In this document: positions 1 through 5,973 of the stretch, piece by piece | Position numbering within the stretch: position 1 is the stretch's first letter | Layout of the letters: each line of letters opens with the position of its first letter | Source of the DNA: Planctomycetota bacterium | Lineage (GTDB): Bacteria; Planctomycetota; UBA1135; UBA2386 | Reading direction: 5' to 3' | Length of the DNA: 9,427 nucleotides | NCBI GenBank assembly: GCA_023433825.1 | Contig: JAEYTU010000530.1 | Span: 1-9,427, forward strand | Position numbers and translations under genes: made by a program | Notes under the pieces: generated by a model | What the model was told of the DNA's origin: nothing | The model's database searches: none | Seen by the model: the letters and a program-made list of their open reading frames with translations, nothing else

Positions 1-2448
1 TGCGCGGAGTTCGAAGTCGCCCGGGGTCCAGACGATGTCGACCCTGCCATTGGCGTCGGTCGGTGCGGCGCGCAGGGTGGTTCGGTTGCCGCGTGCCGAC
101 GCGAACAACGCGACGCCGGCCGCGGGCGCCCCGTCGGGTGTCAGCACGCGCAGCGACGCACGCGCGGTTCGCACGTGGATCGTCGTTTCGACGACGTCCC
201 CCGACATCACCGTCACGCCTTCGGGGTCGCCAAGGTCGCCCCCCGAGTGCGGCGACGACAGACGCGGATACAGCAGCCATTTCCCCGGCAGCAGGAGGGC
301 CTCGAAGCGTCCGTTCGTGTTGGCGCGAAGCGCCGTCGACGTTCGCGGCTCCGCGCGCAGCGCGAAGACTTGGCCGGTGAACGGCGCGTCGTCGACGAGC
401 ACGGTTGCGATCAGCCGACCGGGTCGGATCGCGCGGATGTCGAAGGTCTGTTCGACGACCTGACCGTCGAAGAACGTCCATCCCGAAGCGATGGTCTCCA
501 GCCCTGTCGGGGAGCCGCCGACACGCAAGCCGCACTGCACGTCCCACGTGCCAGCCGGAATCCGGGTGAGGACGAACGTTCCGTCGGCGGCGATCGGAGC
601 GGTGACGTTCGCGACGCGAACGGTCGTCGTGAAGTGCCCGGAGACGGGGTTGTTCGGCAGCGTTCGCGGCATGCCGGACATCGCCTGCAGGTCGACGAGC
701 GCCTCGATCGGCGTGATGCGCCCGCGCAACGTTGCACCGGTCGGGAGAACGACGCGCAGCGGCGACGCATCGCCGAGCGTCACGACCTCGACGACCCGCG
801 GCGGATGACCGTTCGCCGACACGTGGAGCGCCATCTTGACCATCGGTGCGCCGTCGAACGTGCAACTTCCGTCCGCGTCGGTCTTGCGCGAAGCGAGTTC
901 GAGCATGCCGGTCGGCTGCGTCGAGCGGTATCGATCGAGCGGAACGGCACGCGAGCTCAGCGTCGCCGGCGACGCATCGATCGGCAGCCACAGCGCGACC
1001 GATGCGTCTGCGACCGGCGTCCCGTCCGCGCGTTCGACGACGACGCGGCGTGTCGCGCGTTGCGGCAAGCGAACGTGCAGCGTCGTCGGCGCAACTTCGG
1101 AGACGTTCGCCTCGACGAGCCACACCGGGCCCAAGTCGCTCGCCGCGGAAGGTTCGACGCAGACGTGGTACTTGCCGGCGTGCACGCCACGGATCCGCGC
1201 GATGCCGTCCGCGTGACGCCAGCCGCCGCGGAGGTGTGCCTCGCCGTCGAACGAACGCGTCGTCGAGTACGCCTTCGGCAGCAACCGAACGCCGAACGAC
1301 TCGACCGGCGCGCCGTCCCGTTCGCTCGTGACATGCACTTCGAACATCGGCCTCGTTCCGACGACGAGTTTCACACCACTGGTGTCGAAGCGATGGACTG
1401 GGTCTGTCTGCAGCGGATCGTGGTCCTCCGACTCGACGACGAATGCGAACGGCTCGCGAGGCGGATGCTCGAACGGCCACTCGAGCCGGAACGCACCGTC
1501 GGCGCGCGTGCGAGTGCGCGGGGCGATCAGGTCGCCGTGCCGGTACACGAGCGCGTCGACGACCGGATGCCCGTGCTCGTCGACGACGACGCCTTCGACG
1601 GACTTCGTCGCGGCCGGCAGGTCGATGACGACGTCGAGCGCGTGCGCGCGACCGGCGAGTGTCATCCGCGCGTCGGGTGCTACGAGCGTTCCGACGAGTG
1701 TGTCGAGCTGCCATTCGCCCGGCGAACACGACGCGGGGAAATGGAACGATCCATCGGCGAGCGTCGTCGCGACGGCGCGGTCATTTGGACGGAACGTGAC
1801 GCCGTCGGTGCTTCGGCCGACGCGATGCAGGTGGATCTGCAGATCGCGGAACGGAACTCGATCGCGGTTCGTCGCGAGGCCGTGGACGTGCACGCCGTCC
1901 GGCAGCGTGATCGTTCCGGTGTCGACGACTTCGCCGATCGGCAGCTCGTTCCAGCGCCGTTGCATCGCCACGTGGGTCGCGATCGCCAGGTGGAGGTCGT
2001 ACGGCTCGCCGCGCGCGGGGACGCAGCGAAGTTCGAACCGACCGTCGGCGCCCGTTCGCGTCGTCGGCGGCGACTCGGCGGACGGATTCGCGAGATGACC
2101 CATGAGACTGTCGACGACCGGGTCGTCCGGACCGCCGCGCAGCGTGACGGTCACGCCGTGCAGCGGTGCGCCGGCGACGTCGACGCAGCGGCCGCGGAGG
2201 ATCGTGAGGTCGGTGCGCGGGCTCGCGGGCGCGATCTCCGGCGCGATCTCCGTGCGTTCGGCGCGCGCAGAGGCGGGCGCAGGGAGCGCCGACCGGATCG
2301 CCGCGTCCTCGACGTGCGCGGGTTCGGTTGTCGACACCGTCGTCACCGCCTCGTTCTCCGGCGCGTCCGGCGGGCGCGCCGCGCCGTGCGCGAGGATCCA
2401 TGCGACGGCGGCGAGCGCGACGACGACGACGATCAGCAGCGGGCGCAT
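1..2448 (-). CDS. Modular exported protein with carboxypeptidase-regulatory-like repeats, paralog 4 of the array (C-terminus beyond the left edge)
   Basis: Hand translation gives 816 uninterrupted codons from the ATG at 2448 to base 1. Residues 3-20 are a hydrophobic anchor or uncleaved signal. Residues 22-80 are an Ala/Pro/Thr/Glu linker. Three beta-sandwich modules of carboxypeptidase-regulatory type follow, starting near residues 83, 187 and 284 (the third has VEGVVVDEHGHPVVDA). Then come the family blocks: TDPVHRF (348-354), CVEPSAAS (430-437), DGSCTFDGAP (527-535) and DGTFVLTRIPAGTWD (622-636). The last visible residues align with the YEVRA region of the paralog at 5934-8318, so roughly 35-55 residues plus the VDLRLPxEWD tail should lie off the edge. 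It has one more N-terminal module than its full-length neighbours. The ATG is chosen because a hydrophobic N-terminus follows and a relict paralog stop lies 4 nt upstream. Function is unknown; a structural or binding role outside the cytoplasm is inferred. It no longer directly follows another complete paralog and would need its own promoter. Confidence 0.88.
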   Translation of the reverse strand, partial: MRPLLIVVVVALAAVAWILAHGAARPPDAPENEAVTTVSTTEPAHVEDAAIRSALPAPASARAERTEIAPEIAPASPRTDLTILRGRCVDVAGAPLHGVTVTLRGGPDDPVVDSLMGHLANPSAESPPTTRTGADGRFELRCVPARGEPYDLHLAIATHVAMQRRWNELPIGEVVDTGTITLPDGVHVHGLATNRDRVPFRDLQIHLHRVGRSTDGVTFRPNDRAVATTLADGSFHFPASCSPGEWQLDTLVGTLVAPDARMTLAGRAHALDVVIDLPAATKSVEGVVVDEHGHPVVDALVYRHGDLIAPRTRTRADGAFRLEWPFEHPPREPFAFVVESEDHDPLQTDPVHRFDTSGVKLVVGTRPMFEVHVTSERDGAPVESFGVRLLPKAYSTTRSFDGEAHLRGGWRHADGIARIRGVHAGKYHVCVEPSAASDLGPVWLVEANVSEVAPTTLHVRLPQRATRRVVVERADGTPVADASVALWLPIDASPATLSSRAVPLDRYRSTQPTGMLELASRKTDADGSCTFDGAPMVKMALHVSANGHPPRVVEVVTLGDASPLRVVLPTGATLRGRITPIEALVDLQAMSGMPRTLPNNPVSGHFTTTVRVANVTAPIAADGTFVLTRIPAGTWDVQCGLRVGGSPTGLETIASGWTFFDGQVVEQTFDIRAIRPGRLIATVLVDDAPFTGQVFALRAEPRTSTALRANTNGRFEALLLPGKWLLYPRLSSPHSGGDLGDPEGVTVMSGDVVETTIHVRTARASLRVLTPDGAPAAGVALFASARGNRTTLRAAPTDANGRVDIVWTPGDFELRA
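2227..2250 (-). repeat. 12-bp tandem duplication in the linker of paralog 4
   Basis: GAGATCGCGCCG is followed directly by GAGATCGCGCCC, giving EIAPEIAP (residues 67-74) in the low-complexity Ala/Pro/Glu linker. It is a simple in-frame slippage duplication in a region that seems free to vary in length. Confidence 0.6.
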
Positions 2449-2452
2449 CGAG

Positions 2453-2509
2453 TCACTTCATCCATTGCGGCGGTAGACGCAGTTCGACGATCTCTCCTGC
2501 GGTTGGAGT
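2453..2509 (-). pseudogene. C-terminal remnant of a lost paralog (18 codons plus stop)
   Basis: Read on the minus strand, this stretch encodes TPTAGEIVELRLPPQWMK and a TGA stop, 4 nt before the ATG of the gene at 2448-1. It matches the terminal signature of the complete paralogs (VVDLRLPPEWDW, VVDLRLPQEWDR, LVDLRLPPEWDR). It sits in the same place relative to the next ATG as those ends do at 5934 and 8324. DNA similarity is also plain: GTCGAxCTxCGTCTxCCGCCG is shared with the gene ending at 5934. Reading further upstream, homology cannot be followed past the palindrome that begins at 2511, so the body of this paralog is missing. It could instead be a tail copied by recombination from a neighbour. 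Either way it is too short to be a gene and has no start. Confidence 0.75.
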
Positions 2510-2510
2510 G

Positions 2511-2547
2511 AAGTGAAACAAAGGTGCCTGGCACCTTCGTTTCACTT
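2511..2547. repeat. 37-bp near-perfect palindrome (REP/MITE-like), copy 1
   Basis: Two 18-nt arms (2511-2528 and 2530-2547) flank a single T at 2529. They pair at 17 of 18 positions, with the only mismatch at 2520/2538. The core is AAGGTGCCTGGCACCTT and the outer arms are AAGTGAAAC/GTTTCACTT. There is no T-run, so it does not look like an intrinsic terminator. It lies in the divergent gap between the minus gene starting at 2448 and the plus gene starting at 2666. Either a REP-type mobile palindrome or a large operator for a dimeric regulator is possible; the inverted second copy next door favours the REP-like reading. Confidence 0.85.
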
Positions 2548-2556
2548 CCTCCGACA

Positions 2557-2593
2557 AAGTGAAACGAAAGTGCCAGGCACCAACGTTTCAGGC
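2557..2593. repeat. Imperfect palindrome, copy 2, inverted relative to copy 1
   Basis: Centred on the A at 2575. Arms TGAAAC (2560-2565) and GTTTCA (2585-2590) enclose GTGCC/GGCAC, with three consecutive mismatches at 2567-2569/2581-2583. Its reverse complement closely matches copy 1: TGAAAC, three variable bases, GGTGCCTGGCAC, one change, then TTCGTTTCA. The two palindromes are therefore an inverted pair with centres 46 bp apart, the arrangement seen in REP doublets. No transposase is visible in the window. Confidence 0.75.
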
Positions 2594-2665
2594 CCGCGGT
2601 ACTCTCGCCGCCCGTCCTCTGCTCGCCCCCTCACTCCGCTCGTCTCGTCCGACCCCGAGTGCCCC
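2594..2665 (+). other. Pyrimidine-rich leader of the plus-strand gene
   Basis: This short stretch between the palindrome pair and the ATG at 2666 is strongly C/T-rich on the plus strand. I see no convincing -35/-10 pair and only a weak GAG about 10 nt before the ATG as a possible ribosome-binding site. Any promoter for the plus gene must be here or inside the palindromes. The minus gene starting at 2448 must also draw its promoter from the 2449-2665 gap unless it is read from further upstream. Confidence 0.4.
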
Positions 2666-3784
2666 ATGCGAACCGCTGCTCTCGCCATCACTGCCTGCCT
2701 CCTCGCCGATGCCACGTCGGCGCAGTCGATCGTCGTTCCGTCGCAAGCGGCCATGCAGCGGCCGATCGGGAGCGTCTGGTATGTCGGCGACGTCTTCTAC
2801 AGCACCACCTCGGTCGCCGTCCCACACGACTCTCGCGCGCAGATGATGTACGCGACGTCCGACATCCCGGTGCCCGCGGGGCTGTGGACGTCGATGGACA
2901 TCCGGCGGCCGGGGCAGAACGCGTCGAACTCATGGCTCGGGAACGACAACCCGCCGGCGACGACGAACTTGGTCCTGACGATCTCGGTCACGGCGACGCC
3001 GCTGTCGGGGTTGACGGACACGTTCGCCAACAACCACGGGCCGTCGCCGATCACGGTCCGGAGCGGCCCGCTGAATCTGCCGGCGCGTCCCGGCACGAAC
3101 GTCTGGCCGCAACCATGGGAGAACATCCCGTTCTCGACGCCGATGCTCTACGTCGGCACGCCGGGTGGCACGCTCGTCGTCGACCTGATGCAGACGAACA
3201 ACTCGTCGACGTCGCCGTGGTTTCTCGAAGCGCAACTCCGCAAGGAGGGAATGCGCGAGGACAACGGCACGCTGTCGAACCCCTGCCAGTTCGGGCGAGG
3301 CAACTCGAACAACCGCATCAACTTCACGAGTCCGCAGCTCGGCGGGAATTGGCGCGTCACGTACCACAACCTGATGACTGGTACGAGCGGGTTCGCGTGG
3401 ATCGGCAGCCAGGGCATCGGCGGCAGCTATGGCGGATGGCCGTTGCCGATCGACCTCGGTCCGCTCGGCGCGCCGGGATGCAACGTCCGGGCGTCGGTCG
3501 ACTTCGTGGTCGGTCTGACGGCGGTCGGCGCGAGCGCGACGTGGCCCAACGTTCCGATCCCGAACGACCCGTCACTGACCGGGAAGACGTTCTTCGATCA
3601 TTCGCTGTGGATGGACTCCAGCGCGAATGCGTTCGGCGGCGTCGTCGGCTGGAGCAGCAAGTGGACGATCGGCGACGGCATCGGCGCGCCGGCGGCGTTG
3701 TTGTCCGCGGTCGGCGTCAACGCAACGAACGTGACGGGCACACTCGCACTCGGCACCGGCGTCACGCTGCAGTTCCACAACTGA
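2666..3784 (+). CDS. Secreted protein of unknown function with a planctomycete-type C-terminal domain
   Basis: A 372-residue protein. The ATG at 2666 is chosen because it starts a textbook signal peptide (MRTAALAITACLLADATSA, probable cleavage after residue 19, before QS). The same frame is open back to a GTG at 2513, but that extension is translated palindrome and leader. The mature protein is rich in Asn, Ser, Thr, Gly and Pro and looks all-beta. Residues 20-260 resemble no family I can name. Residues 262-337 (DLGPLGAPGC, then PIPNDPSLTG near 298-306 and SANAFG at 319-324) resemble a C-terminal module I recall from many exported planctomycete proteins. A further tail of about 35 residues ends in GVTLQFHN. 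Cys207 and Cys272 could pair. No catalytic motif is seen. It is the only plus-strand gene, divergent from the gene at 2448 and convergent with the gene ending at 3790, only 5 nt away. Its role is unknown. Confidence 0.85.
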   Translation: MRTAALAITACLLADATSAQSIVVPSQAAMQRPIGSVWYVGDVFYSTTSVAVPHDSRAQMMYATSDIPVPAGLWTSMDIRRPGQNASNSWLGNDNPPATTNLVLTISVTATPLSGLTDTFANNHGPSPITVRSGPLNLPARPGTNVWPQPWENIPFSTPMLYVGTPGGTLVVDLMQTNNSSTSPWFLEAQLRKEGMREDNGTLSNPCQFGRGNSNNRINFTSPQLGGNWRVTYHNLMTGTSGFAWIGSQGIGGSYGGWPLPIDLGPLGAPGCNVRASVDFVVGLTAVGASATWPNVPIPNDPSLTGKTFFDHSLWMDSSANAFGGVVGWSSKWTIGDGIGAPAALLSAVGVNATNVTGTLALGTGVTLQFHN

Positions 3785-3786
3785 CG

Positions 3787-3829
3787 CGTTCACCGATCCC
3801 ACTCCTGCGGCAGACGAAGGTCGACGACG
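3787..3829. repeat. Gene-junction repeat, copy at the end of paralog 3
   Basis: This stretch holds the last codons of paralog 3 plus 3 nt past its stop. It matches 5931-5973 at 41 of 43 positions. The similarity continues to the last base before the stop of the convergent plus gene region (TGAACG on the minus strand) and then breaks off where a next ATG would be expected, although no paralog follows here now. Confidence 0.7.
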
Positions 3830-5928
3830 TCGTCCTTCACCGGTAGCACGCACGTTCCCACGGTGAACGTCACCGCGCCGCGCCGCGCGACGACGACGTG
3901 CTCGCCGCCGGACAGCGCCAACTCGACCGCGCCGGCGTCGTCGGTCGTCGCGTCGACACTCGCCGTGCTGCGATCCGCGCGCTGCACGCCGATCGCGACG
4001 CGCGCGGCGGGGCTTCCGTTCGGGGTCGACACGCGGAGCCGAAGTCGAGCCGTTCGCACTTGCCACGTCGCCTCCGTGCGCTGGCCGGACGGAAGCGCGA
4101 CGCTCGCGTCGGCGCCGAGCCACGGCGTGCGTCGCGGCGCGTTCGCGTCGCGGATCGCGACATGCCAGTCGCCGGGCGGCAGCCACGCGTGGAACTTGCC
4201 GTGAACGTTCGAGATCGTCTCGATCGCAGCCGGCGGGTGGAGCCGCGTCAGTCGAACGTGACCTTCGAACGCGACACCATCGCGGTGCACGGTCCCGCGC
4301 ACGTCCGCCGTTCGCAGTGCGCCGATGTCGAGATCGAGCTCGACGGTCTCGCCGGCGCCGAACGTCTCGCCGATGCGCAACGGGACCTCGCACGTGTCGA
4401 GCGCCCAACCGGCGACGAACTGGTGCAACAGCACGACGTCCCACGCGCCGGGTGGAATCCCATCGATGGCGAACGCGCCGTCGGCGCCGATCGCGACGAA
4501 CTCCGGTGCGTCGCTGCGCCTGTGCGTTCCTGCGGCATCGATCCGTGACCGCTGCACGGCGATGTTGGCCGGGAACATCGGCATTCCACCCACGCGCGGG
4601 GTCAGCTGATCGAGGACCTCGATCGGTCGAAGTCGCCCCGTCAGCCGTGCGAGGTTCGGCAACACGATGCGGAATGGCGCCGATTCGTCGAGCCGGAGCC
4701 CGTCGACGGCGAGCGGCCGAAAGCCGTCGCCGGACACGAACGCCACGAACGACTCGTGCGGCGAGCCGCGCAGCTCGCAGCCACCGTCGGCAGCGGTCGT
4801 CGCGCGCGTGATCGCGAGGCGGCCGTTCGAGGGCAGGTCGCCGAGTTCCTCGTCGATCTCCGTCGGCGGCCCATCGCCGTTCGCGTTGCCGCGGCCGTTG
4901 CCGTGGCCGTAGCGCAGGGCGAGGACGACGCTGGCGCCGGCGACCGGCGCTCCGTCCGCGCGTTCGACGATCACGCGTCGCGAGACGGGCGCGGCGAGTC
5001 GGACCGTCGCGACGTCTGGCCGGCCTTTGCCGATCGTGATCGGGACGAACCACGCGGCGCACAGGGACGACGCCGCCGAGGGTTCGATGCACAGCAGGTA
5101 GTCGTCGGGACGAACGTGCCGAATTCGAGCGATGCCGTTCGTGTGCCGGCCGGACGCGCGAGACGCGAGACCGATTTGGTGAATCATCTGCAGCGCGAAG
5201 TCGGGACGTGGCACCGGCAGCAAGCGAACGTCGAACTCGTCGACCGGCGTGTCGTCGGCGTCGCGGACGACGCGGACTTCGAACGGAACGCCGTCGCGGA
5301 CGACGAGCCGAACCGGCTCCGCGTCGAGACGGTGAACGGCGTCGGTCTGGAGGGTCTCGAACGTCGCTCCGAAGACGCGGATCGCGAACGGCGCGTCGCG
5401 ATCGTCGACTTCGCTCGACTGCAACTCGAACCGTCCGCGGGCATCCGTCGCCCGCTCCGCCGAGATCCTGCGATCGGGCTCGACGACTTCGACCTCCGCG
5501 TCCGCGACGGGTTCGCCGCGTTCGTCGACGACGACTCCACGCAGGAACGAGTCGGGGCGCGCCACGATCGCGAGCGTGTGCTCACGCGTGGCGGCGTCGA
5601 GCGCGACGCAGGCGCCGGGTCGGAGCAGTACGTGGCCAGAGACGCTCAGGTGAACGTCGCGGGCAGGAAGCGGGCGTGCGAACGCGAACGTTCCATCGCG
5701 GCGCGAGCGCGTCGTGAATTCGTCGAAGCGGACGAGAGTCGATCTCGTCGACGTCCACATCGTCAGGAGCGGCGGCGCCAGACGGATCGTCGCGCCCGCG
5801 ATCGGATGCCCATTCGGGTCTGTGATCGTGCCTTTCACGTGGATCTCCGCGAGCTTGCTGCGCTGCACGGCGCTCGTGAATGCGAGTGCGAGCAGCGCGA
5901 GAACGACGACGAGCGAGGTGGGGCGCAT
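3790..5928 (-). CDS. Exported protein with carboxypeptidase-regulatory-like repeats, paralog 3 of the array
   Basis: A 712-residue protein. Residues 1-20 are a good cleavable signal (Arg2, then a hydrophobic run ending FTSA, before VQ). The first beta-sandwich module begins almost at once (VKGTITDPNGHPIAGA, 31-46), with a second at 129-144 (LRGVVVDERGEPVADA). The shared family blocks follow: TDAVHRL (195-201), CIEPSAASSLC (280-290), DGGCELRGSP (381-390), DGAFAIDGIPPGAWD (483-497) and the terminal VVDLRLPQEWDR. A Gly/Asn-rich loop lies at 341-353. The ATG at 5928 is preferred over an in-frame GTG at 5946, which lies inside the upstream gene. The ATG leaves a 5-nt gap after that gene's stop and puts GGTGA 5 nt upstream as a ribosome-binding sequence, so translational coupling is likely. 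It is the shortest complete member and lacks the N-terminal linker of its relatives. Function is unknown; an extracytoplasmic binding or structural role is inferred. Confidence 0.9.
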   Translation of the reverse strand: MRPTSLVVVLALLALAFTSAVQRSKLAEIHVKGTITDPNGHPIAGATIRLAPPLLTMWTSTRSTLVRFDEFTTRSRRDGTFAFARPLPARDVHLSVSGHVLLRPGACVALDAATREHTLAIVARPDSFLRGVVVDERGEPVADAEVEVVEPDRRISAERATDARGRFELQSSEVDDRDAPFAIRVFGATFETLQTDAVHRLDAEPVRLVVRDGVPFEVRVVRDADDTPVDEFDVRLLPVPRPDFALQMIHQIGLASRASGRHTNGIARIRHVRPDDYLLCIEPSAASSLCAAWFVPITIGKGRPDVATVRLAAPVSRRVIVERADGAPVAGASVVLALRYGHGNGRGNANGDGPPTEIDEELGDLPSNGRLAITRATTAADGGCELRGSPHESFVAFVSGDGFRPLAVDGLRLDESAPFRIVLPNLARLTGRLRPIEVLDQLTPRVGGMPMFPANIAVQRSRIDAAGTHRRSDAPEFVAIGADGAFAIDGIPPGAWDVVLLHQFVAGWALDTCEVPLRIGETFGAGETVELDLDIGALRTADVRGTVHRDGVAFEGHVRLTRLHPPAAIETISNVHGKFHAWLPPGDWHVAIRDANAPRRTPWLGADASVALPSGQRTEATWQVRTARLRLRVSTPNGSPAARVAIGVQRADRSTASVDATTDDAGAVELALSGGEHVVVARRGAVTFTVGTCVLPVKDDVVDLRLPQEWDR
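4870..4908 (-). repeat. Gly/Asn-rich short repeat in paralog 3
   Basis: Residues 341-353 (GHGNGRGNANGDG) are encoded by a near-hexameric GGC-AAC-GGC type repeat. The corresponding segments of the paralogs have unrelated loop sequence (for example TNSTAVLSSSDW in the gene at 5934-8318). It is probably a flexible surface loop prone to length change. Confidence 0.6.
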
Positions 5929-5973
5929 TCCGTTCACCAATCCCACTCCGGCGGCAGACGAAGGTCGACGACG
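5926..5973. repeat. Gene-junction repeat between paralogs 2 and 3
   Basis: On the minus strand this covers the VVDLRLPPEWDW codons, the TGA, 5 nt (ACGGA) and the next ATG. It matches 8316-8363 at about 43 of 48 positions. It joins the two genes and carries the GGTGA ribosome-binding sequence, which overlaps the stop codon. Confidence 0.75.

Noticed and set aside
1555..1600. Runs of CGACGACG/TCGACGACG across the window as a possible repeat element
   Set aside because: They are codon-level clusters of GTC, GAC and ACG (Val, Asp, Thr) in GC-rich coding sequence, with no constant unit, spacing or flanks. No CRISPR-like spacing was seen anywhere.
175..2511. A 778-codon plus-strand open frame opposite paralog 4, and similar long frames at 4756-6114, 5880-7364 and 7398-8456
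   Set aside because: Products are extremely Arg-rich with no domain, signal or family resemblance. They mirror the GTC/GAC/ACG-rich codons of the minus-strand genes, whose paralogy, signal segments and junctions establish the true strand. They are GC-driven shadows.
2511..2547. Intrinsic terminator at the palindrome
   Set aside because: There is no U-run on either side, and the site lies between divergent gene starts rather than after a gene.
2513..2665. N-terminal extension of the plus gene from a GTG at 2513
   Set aside because: It would translate the palindrome pair and a C/T-rich leader. A complete signal peptide begins at the ATG at 2666.
2666..2700. Lipobox ITAC in the plus-strand protein (Cys11)
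   Set aside because: The Cys falls too early, with a very short hydrophobic stretch before it. An ordinary signal peptidase I site (TSA before QS) lies downstream.
5929..5946. GTG starts at 5946 and 8336 adding MGLVNG/MGSVNG to paralogs 3 and 2
   Set aside because: They lie inside the end of the preceding gene and would precede the signal segment. The ATG 6 codons later has consistent 5-nt spacing and an upstream GGTGA at both junctions.
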